Below, piece after piece: positions 57,111 to 64,000 of a DNA stretch of 64,000 nt. A program made the position numbers and the translations under genes. Source of the stretch: Mytilus galloprovincialis (lineage: Eukaryota; Mollusca; Bivalvia; Mytilida; Mytilidae); the NCBI RefSeq assembly GCF_965363235.1, contig NC_134840.1, forward strand, positions 85,408,916 through 85,472,915, read 5' to 3'. Within the stretch, counting starts at the first letter, position 1, and each line of letters opens with the position of its first letter. The notes beneath the pieces are model-generated. The model was not told the origin of the DNA, ran no database searches, and was given only the letters and a program-made list of their open reading frames with translations.

Positions 57111-58129
57111 TGATAGTGAAAAAAAAACTCAGGAACGTGCATGAGGTAAAATACCTACGTCGTTGATGCTGCATTGATATTCCATATTTAGGTAGAAGCT
57201 GTTCCAAATCTTATAATATCTCTCATGATTTTTGCAGCGTGCATATAATGTTTTATCTAGTAGGATTTACTATGCTTTTAGCCAATAAGAATTGGCACAC
57301 AACACTACATAGAAAACTTTAGTTTCAATAACATGATCCTGATAGAACCGAGTCTGATCTCATTGTATTTCAATAGCTCTTCATTTTTCTAAAATAATTT
57401 TATAACAAAATGCAAGGAATTCCAATTTCATCAGTGATAAAATAAAAAGTTCAGGGTTTTTTTGCATTGAATATTGAAGGTAATTAGCACATTCATTCTG
57501 TCTGTATAACTTTATCATTTCATGATGCATATCAATATCAGAATTATGTTACAATTTAAAAACGAAAAACAAAAGTATAAACAAATAACCTTTTTTTGCG
57601 AATTTGGATTTATTTTATTATAACTTAAAATATTGTTTATTACAGGATTTAAGTAAGGTTCGAGGAATGGAAAATGGCTGTAAAGGCAGACAAACAAAAC
57701 TACAAAACATTTAAACACCTAATGGAAATATACCATTAAAAAATGAATGTCAAAATAATAAATTTCTTGTAGTGATGTACATGTGGTGTTTTTTTCCCTA
57801 AAGGTATTACTATGACCATTTGATTGCATACAAACAGCTATAGAGTTTCAAATATTTCTATCTGATTGAGTATCATTGAAGGTACATATTTTTATAGTCC
57901 AAATATGAGTATTGATACATTTACTACATGCTTTATACCACTAGGTTGATATCTCTGTTGCGCGGTTGGTTCTCTAGGGTTAGCATATATCCGCATAATG
58001 ATCTCTGAGGAATAATATTTTCATATTGTAGTATTTATGCATCATTTATGAGTCCCCTACCGATGAAACCCAAAAGGACTTTGTTTTGCATACTGTCTGT
58101 CTCTTGTCAGTCCGGAAAATCAGTTTTCA
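57111..58129. other. AT-rich stretch, possible exon fragment
   Basis: Only one candidate was seen: after TTTATTACAG at 57645, a frame of 22 codons (DLSKVRGMENGCKGRQTKLQ...) to TAA at 57712-57714. It has an acceptor but no partner, so it is not called as a gene. Confidence 0.3.
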
Positions 58130-58240
58130 ACACTTTTTTTTTTATTAGTGCTTGAAGATTTGATGTTTCTATATTGTATTACTGTTTTTTTGTATCATAT
58201 TAAATTTTCTTTATTTTTATCCCTGTTTTTCATAATTATT

Positions 58241-58486
58241 TTCTATACTATTAAACGAGAAGACCTCAGTTTGTGTGTCGTTTCTCTTCCTTCCACAATA
58301 AATTAATCATCATGCCTCTGTGTCCTATATGTGTCCTATATAGTCCCATTTGTCATCCGTTCTTATGATTATTACGTATTGGTTATTTTAGGAGGAAAAC
58401 GAGAAAAAGGTCCGGATATTGTTTTCCGTCGTTGGACAACATTTTAGGTCAGACGACTTCCGGTTTGCGTTTTTCTGTATCTTTGA

Positions 58487-58568
<82 letters not shown>

Positions 58569-58838
58569 TATGAATAAAGTGTATTTGCTATCTGCTATAA
58601 TTTTCAAGTTTACTATAATAGAAAACAACAGATGGGTGTTTTGTGAAAAAAAAGAGGAACCGGGCTAGAAAAAAAATTGTCCTGTCCGGGCGGCTGTCCA
58701 AAAGTACCTAATATGACTTTCGATACATTTTCTGAAATTCTCCAGTCATTAAATCTTTTACAAAATCCTACAACACCTCACATACTTTCAACCACACTGT
58801 GAATGCCCGCGATTTCGCGGGTGTGTTCCATTATATTT
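58241..58838 (+). mobile_element. 0.6-kb element with CCCGCGA hairpin end
   Basis: It starts CTATACTATTAAACGAGAAG and ends with the hairpin CCCGCGA-TT-TCGCGGG followed by TGTGTTCCATTATAT. The uninterrupted sequence at 35795-35825 serves as an empty site. The start/hairpin-end architecture is again Helitron-like, inserted in a T-rich target. It contains the AT microsatellite. Confidence 0.7.
58493..58567. repeat. AT dinucleotide microsatellite
   Basis: About 37 uninterrupted AT repeats. Confidence 0.97.
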
Positions 58839-59117
58839 TAATCAATGAGACGTCAAAATGAAATTACATATAAAGGGAAGACACAAAAAAGACTCGAGTA
58901 AGATGCAAATCATCTAGAGCGAAATACAAGTTATTCTCAAACGTGGTAAGTGCTCTCAAATCAATTGATTGATTGGCTAAGATTATTAAAAAGAAGATGT
59001 TGTATAATTGCCAATGAGATAACTCTTTACTATAGACCGTTGAAACTGAAATTAACAACTATAGGTCACCATACGGCCTTCAACCAACAAAAAAACATAC
59101 AAAAAATGTAAATAAAA

Positions 59118-59765
59118 TTGAGAATGGAAATGGGAAATGTGTCAAAGAGACAACAACCCGACCAAAGAAAAAAACAACAGCAGAAGGTCACCAACAGGTC
59201 TTCAATGTAGCGAGAAATTCCCGCACCCGAAGGCGTCCTTCAGCTGGCCCCTAAACAAATATATACTAGTTCAGTGATAATGAACGCCATACTAATTTCC
59301 AAATTGTACACAAGAAACCAAAATTAAAATAATACAAGACTAACAAAGGCCAGAGGCTCCTGACTTGGGACAGGCGCAAAAAATGCGGCAGGGTTAAACA
59401 CGTTTGTGAGATCTCAACCCTCCCCCTATACCTCTAGCCAATGTAGAAAAGTAAACGCATAACAATACGCACGTTAAAATTCAGTTCAAGAGAAGTCAGA
59501 GTCTGATGTCAGAAGATAGTAGTATACTAGTAGCCTTTGTTAGTCTTGTATTATTTTAATTTTGGTTTCTTGTGTACAATTTGGAAATTAGTATGGCGTT
59601 CATTATCACTGAACTAGTATATATTTGTTTAGGGGCCAGCTGAAGGACGCCTTCGGGTGCGGGAATTTCTCGCTACATTGAAGACCTGTTGGTGACCTTC
59701 TGCTGTTGTTTTTTTCTTTGGTCGGGTTGTTGTCTCTTTGACACATTTCCCATTTCCATTCTCAA
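59118..59765. repeat. Inverted repeat, two 233-bp arms
   Basis: Arms 59118-59350 and 59533-59765 are the same length and read as reverse complements without an obvious mismatch, for example GAAATTCCCGCACCCGAAGG against CCTTCGGGTGCGGGAATTTC. The 182-bp loop holds the long-form tail of the mussel repeat. A diverged direct copy of the arm lies at 60735-60900. Confidence 0.9.
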
Positions 59766-60470
59766 GGATCAATAGGTTCCGACATGACATATTCTTTCGC
59801 TGTTTACCATAGGACTATAGTATGCTAAAGAAAAAAATACAATATTTATATTACAGACAACAACCCATTGGCAGATCCAAAAAGAGGGGGGGGTCGGGGC
59901 CCTTTTTTGGGGGGCCGATCAATGCATTTTAAAGGGGACATAAAGCAGGAACCCCCTTTTAAAATGACTGGATTCGCCCCTGCTGAACCAACGACTACAA
60001 CTTTATCATATAGGCTCCTCCTGACTTAGGATAGACACGCATAGAATATGTGTTTGGTGTGGGGATGGATGAACTGGTCTGTAATGTTTTTGTACCATCA
60101 CAACAATAGATCGAACAGGTAAATTCTGTTTAAAGGGGATTGACTCATCAGATCGCCTTGAAGCACATATAATTCAACTAATACCCGTGGACGGACGTCC
60201 AGACGAACACGTCAACGGACCGGGGTTAAAACTTCTTTTAAATCTCACCGCCTAGCGACTGGGGCATAAAAGGGGAGCTGTGGTATAATTGCTGATGAGA
60301 CAACTACCCAGCAGAGATTAAATGGTGTGGATGAAAGCAATTTTCGTCTACGTCCGGCCTTCAACAATGACAAAAAAATACCGTGTAAAAAGTTATAAAA
60401 GACCATGACATGAAAAAACATGTAAAACAATTTAAAAAAAAATACCAACAGACTAATCTATGAAGAAAAA
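59766..60470 (+). repeat. Direct duplication, copy 1
   Basis: It starts GGATCAATAGGTTCCGACAT. Copy 2 starts at 63560 with the same bases and runs off the window. It includes a G-run, GGGGCCGATCAATGCATTTT, CCTAGCGACTGGGGCA and a short mussel repeat at 60265-60420. Copy 2 lacks about 230 bp of this copy. Confidence 0.85.
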
Positions 60471-61009
60471 TAAAATGCATTTTGCATTTTTTATCGTTTT
60501 ATAGATGATACTGAAAAGATATTAATCTTAAAATAAATAATGAAAACAGTGAGGCTAAATTATAATATATAAAGTGAGATCACATAAATTATCGTGTTGA
60601 TCATCAGATTTTTTTCAATCCTGAATTATCATCCGTTTTGTGTAATATTGTTTGTCTGTTGGTCTTTTCGCCTCCTTTTTGTGCTACAAAAATAGACAAA
60701 ATGCTAACATGAGTCGCAGCTAGTTCAATAAAAATTAAGAATGGAAATGGTAAATGTGTCAAAGAGATAACAACACAATCAAAGAGCAGAAAACAGCTCT
60801 ACAATTGGTCTTTATAAACATAGCGATAAAATCACGCACCCGGTGGCCGACTTCAGAAGTCCCCCTTTAAACAAATGTGGACTAGTTCTGGGAAAATGAC
60901 CTTCACACTTAACTCCGAAAGGTATAAATGAACTAAATTTAAAAAAACCAATTACAACTTATTAAGAAATCACAACAGACTGAAATATCTATCAGCGCAC
61001 ACCCAATGA
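60471..61009. other. Spacer with a decayed direct copy of the 233-bp arm
   Basis: 60735-60900: GAATGGAAATGGTAAATGTG, CAAAGAGATAACAACACAAT, then a block ending CAAATGTGGACTAGTTCTGG, parallel to 59119-59280. The rest is AT-rich and unassigned. Confidence 0.6.
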
Positions 61010-61085
61010 TTTTACAACTTTTGATCACCATACGGCTTTCAACCACGAGAAAAGCCCATAACGCATAAATAGGTATAATAAAATT
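61010..61085 (+). repeat. Short interspersed mussel repeat, partial
   Basis: GATCACCATACGGCTTTCAA and GCCCATAACGCATAAATAGG. Confidence 0.65.
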
Positions 61086-61522
61086 AACGGTACCAATTTT
61101 CTTGCACCAGATGCGCATTTCGACAATACATGTCTCTTCAGTGATGCTCGTGGCCAAAATATTTGAAATCCAAAGCTTATATAAATGATGAAGAGCTATA
61201 ATTCTAAAGGTCCAAAAACGTATAGCCAAATCCGTGAAAGGAATCAGAGCTTTGCATGATGGAGATACATTCCTTAATTTATAATAATTTCTAATATTTT
61301 GTAACAGCAAATTTTAATAACATAAAAAAATCCGTATTTTCATGCCAGTACCGAAGAACTGGCTACTGGGCTAGTGATACCATCGGGGACTAATAGTTCA
61401 CCAGCAGAGGCATCGACCCAGTGGTAGTAATAAAATTAACGGTATCAATTTTCTTGCACCAGATGCGCATTTCGACAATACATGTCTCTTCAGTAATGCT
61501 CGTGGCCAAAATGTTTGAAATA
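61081..61522 (+). mobile_element. GGTACC-type element, second subfamily, 1.3 tandem units
   Basis: AATAAAATTAACGGTACCAA, then CACCAGATGCGCATTTCGAC, begins at about 61080 and again at about 61428, a period near 347 bp. Between them is the full unit, ending GGCATCGACCCAGTGG. This confirms that the unit can occur in tandem. Confidence 0.85.
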
Positions 61523-61584
61523 TAAAAGTCGACGTAAAACAATTCAAAATAAATCTTACTTTGCAAACATTTATTGTACTTAAA

Positions 61585-62535
61585 AGTTTATCTCTATCTA
61601 TAATAATATTCAAGATAATAACCAAAAGCAGCAAAATTTCCTTAAAATTACCAGTTCAGGGGCAGCAACCCAACAACGGGTTGTCCGATTCATCTGACAA
61701 TTTCAGGGCAGATAGATTTTGACCTGATAAACAATTTTACTTCATGTCAGATTTGCTTTAAATGCTTTGGTTTTTGAGTTATAAGCCAAAAACTGAATTA
61801 TACCCCTATGTTCTATTTTTAGCCGTGGCGGCCATCTTGGTTAGTTGACCGGGTCACGCCACACATTTTTTAAACTAAATACCCAAATGATGATTGTGGC
61901 CAAGCTTGGTTTTTATTTGGCCACGTAGTATCAGAGGAGATGATTTTTGTAAAAGATTACTAAGATTTACGAAACATTGTTAAAATTGATTATAAAGGGC
62001 AATAACTCCTAAAGAGGTCAACTGACCATTTCGGTCATGTTGACTTATTTGTATATCTTACTTTGCTGAACATTATTGCTGTTTACAGTTTATCTCTATC
62101 TATAATAATATTCAAGATAATAACCAAAAACAGCAAAATTTCCTTAAAATTACCAATTCAGGGGCAGCAACCCAACAATGGGTTGTCCGATTCATCTGAA
62201 AATTTCAGGGCAGATAGATCTTGACCTGATTAACAATTTTACCCCATGTCAGATTTGCTCTAAATGCTTTGGTTTTTGAGTTATAAGCCAAAAACTGCAT
62301 TTTACCCCTATGTTCTATTTTTAGCCATGGCGGCCATCTTGGTTGGTTGGGCGGGTCACCGGACACAATTTTTAAACTAGATACCCTAATAATGATTTTG
62401 GCAATGTTTGGTTAAATTTGGCCCAGCAGTTTCAGAGGAGAAGATTTTTGTAAAAGTTCACGACGACGGACGAGGGACGACGCCGGACGCCAAGTGATGA
62501 GAAAAGCTCACTTGGCCCTTCGGGCCAGGTGAGCT
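61585..62535 (-). mobile_element. Helentron-like element, family 1, 3' truncated
   Basis: The 5' end is at 62535 (AGCTCACCTGGCCCGAAGGG read in reverse). Two internal blocks are present, each with TTCTATTTTTAGCCATGG-type sequence. The 3' hairpin is missing; sequence ends near 61585. Its 5' end lies 6 bp from the open frame that starts at 62541. Confidence 0.8.
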
Positions 62536-62540
62536 AAAAA

Positions 62541-62720
62541 GGAGAAGAGAAAAATATAGATGAAATGGAGAGAGAATCTCAAAGTGTGGATGCTAAGAAG
62601 GGAAACATTGATATAATAAATACCATCAACGGCGAAAAGAAAAACACAGTAACATCAAGCATTCTTTCATTTTTTCGAATGTTTTCTTGTAACAAACGAC
62701 AGGAAAAAGCAGTAGTTTGA
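62541..62720 (+). pseudogene. Last-exon paralogue of the coiled-coil gene, 5' part missing
   Basis: An open run of 59 codons (GEEKNIDEMERESQSVDAKK..., SSILSFFRMFSCNKRQEKAVV-type end) stops at TGA 62718-62720. FFRMFSC matches LFRMFSC at the end of the coiled-coil protein, and the following bases (GTAGTTTGATCAATCATATT) match its 3' UTR at 35699. A stop codon further on lengthens the tail by eight residues. The Helentron-like element abuts the open frame, so the upstream part has been cut off or displaced. No start or splice partner could be assigned. Confidence 0.6.
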
Positions 62721-62769
62721 TCAATCATATTTTATATAATATCTATACTATAACATTCATTTGAAAAAG

Positions 62770-63060
62770 GCTTTACTCATCAGAAATAGATATAACAAAA
62801 ACACCGAGTGCACGTGGCCAGGTACTTGTACATCCGAGCAACAAAAAAACTAATAAAACAGAAAATGAAAATGGGGAATGTATCAAAGAGACAACGACCC
62901 GACTTAAGAATAGATAACATCCATCTGAGAGTACACGTAGTTACTGACATCCAATTCAAAACCACTAAAAACTAAGACTAAATTAAGACTAAATTATCAA
63001 TCAGTACACATCCAACATCCAATGGATTTGAGAAAGATCGCCATAACCAGTCAGATAAAG
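62770..63060 (+). repeat. Interspersed repeat shared with the duplication units
   Basis: AAGGCTTTACTCATCAGAAA and CGTGGCCAGGTACTTGTACA match 1628-1715. GGAATGTATCAAAGAGACAA, CATCCATCTGAGAGTACACG and CATCCAACATCCAATGGATT match 4290-4430 and 5730-5875. Confidence 0.75.
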
Positions 63061-63424
63061 ACATGACCTTATGCAATGTCAAAATACAGGTAGTGGATTG
63101 TAGATCAGTGATAGTGCATAGGTATTTAGCAATTATATTGTACGTTTTCTTACCGAAGTTCGATTCCTTTCCGCTTCGTCCTACATTTACCACTAAGAAA
63201 CAGCACAATAGAGCTTAAAGTGGCATTACACACCAGCCAGTAAATCAATCTCAGCCTCAACCGAATAAGAAAAGTAACTAGCAGCAGACTAAACGAAAAG
63301 AGAGGCATACAAGTAGTTTTATGTAATTTTCTTAATTTAGAGCTGTAAAATAAAATGTGAAAAGTATGTGATCCGAATCATGACCTTGACTTGTACTTCA
63401 CCATAATACACATACAAAAAATGT
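63061..63424. other. Spacer, nothing recognised
   Basis: No exon, inverted repeat or shared repeat was seen. Confidence 0.35.
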
Positions 63425-63550
63425 AATAATAAGAAGATTTGGTATAAAAAAATTAGCCACATAGCTAGTTACAAACACCAAAATATGTGGATTTATGCAA
63501 TTATAGGGTACTGTACGACCTTTAACGATGATCAAAACCCAAACCATATA
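63425..63550 (+). repeat. Short interspersed mussel repeat, diverged
   Basis: AATAAGAAGATTTGGTATAA, TTATAGGGTACTGTACGACC and GATGATCAAAACCCAAACCA. Confidence 0.6.
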
Positions 63551-63559
63551 CTAGTAGTA

Positions 63560-64000
63560 GGATCAATAGGTTCCGACATGACATATTCTTTCGCAGTTTA
63601 CCATAGGCCTATAGTATGCTTTTAAGAAAAAATAAAATATTAATATTACAGACATCAACCCATTGTAGGATACAAATGGGGGGAGGGGCCCCTTTTTTGG
63701 GGGTCGATCAATGCATTTTAATGGGGATATATAGCTGGAACCGACACTTCAACGGACCGGGGTTAAAACTTATTTTAAATCTCATCGCCTAGCGACTGGG
63801 GCAAAAAAGGGGAGCTGTGATATAATTGCTAATGAGACAACTACCATGCAGAGATTAAATGGTGTGGATGAAAGCAATTATCGTCTACGTCCGGCGTTCA
63901 ACAATGACAAAAAAATACCATATAAAAAGTTGTAAAAGACCATGACATGAAAAAACATGTAATAGAATTTAAAAAAAAATACCAACAGACTAATCTATGT
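63560..64000 (+). repeat. Direct duplication, copy 2, cut by the window end
   Basis: GGATCAATAGGTTCCGACAT through CCTAGCGACTGGGGCA matches 59766-60262 with an internal deletion of about 230 bp, then continues into the short mussel repeat (63800-63960). Confidence 0.85.

Larger units (their letters stand above)
58130..59090 (+). repeat. Copy of the coiled-coil gene's 3' flank
   Basis: 58185-58240 (TTTGTATCATATTAAATTTT) and 58845-59090 (AATGAGACGTCAAAATGAAA, the short mussel repeat from about 58905) align to 35745-36110. The coding exons of the gene are not present next to it. Confidence 0.75.

Noticed and set aside
58432..58668. 78-codon frame with alternating Ile-Tyr
   Set aside because: Translation of the AT microsatellite.

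Overview
The window looks like animal nuclear DNA from a marine bivalve, most likely a mussel of the genus Mytilus. It is AT-rich, has GT-AG introns, and has no operons, ribosome binding sites, tRNA, rRNA or CRISPR. A short interspersed repeat common in Mytilus DNA (core AAGAAGATGTGGTATGATTG, then CCGTACGGCCTTCAAC) occurs about fifteen times in both orientations. Assignment to Mytilus rests on recall of these repeats; no search was possible.

Two genes could be assembled from splice signals. On the minus strand, 19055 to 10047 is a multi-exon transposase-like gene. It has an N-terminal cysteine cluster, two C-X2-C...H-X5-H zinc fingers, an RNase H-like transposase core, an Asp-rich acidic tract, and three downstream exons whose junctions keep frame. 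It carries two in-frame stops and two frameshifts in its large exon and a stop in a later exon, so it is read as a decayed copy. On the plus strand, 32.9-35.7 kb holds a compact gene with four coding exons for a Lys/Glu-rich coiled-coil protein of 158 residues. A related last exon lies at 62541-62720.

Almost everything else is mobile or tandem DNA. Left to right: a 57-bp satellite (1-745); a segment duplicated in tandem (1749-4546 and 4547-5980) whose copies differ by later insertions; nested Helitron2/Helentron-like elements (6.3-8.4 kb); the transposase-like gene (10-19 kb) with a telomere-like MITE, a minisatellite and a G/C-ended inverted-repeat element in its introns; a Helentron-like element split by a 2.9-kb hAT element, itself split by an inverted-repeat element (20.7-24.3 kb); a palindrome cluster, a 0.94-kb inverted-repeat element and a 345-bp dimeric satellite (26.6-29.9 kb); a 0.4-kb foldback (31 kb); the coiled-coil gene; a dead Tc1-like transposon (40.4-41.7 kb); a truncated LINE with a YADD reverse transcriptase motif (42.8-43.7 kb); a 3.8-kb TTAA-flanked element holding about 103 TTC repeats (44.9-48.8 kb); several further Helentron-like families with internal tandem repeats (50.5-57.1 kb); and inverted and direct segmental duplications (59-64 kb).

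There is no sign of genes acting together as a pathway. The value of the window is in its transposon record: several insertions can be dated relative to each other because an empty site or an interrupted older element is present in the same window.
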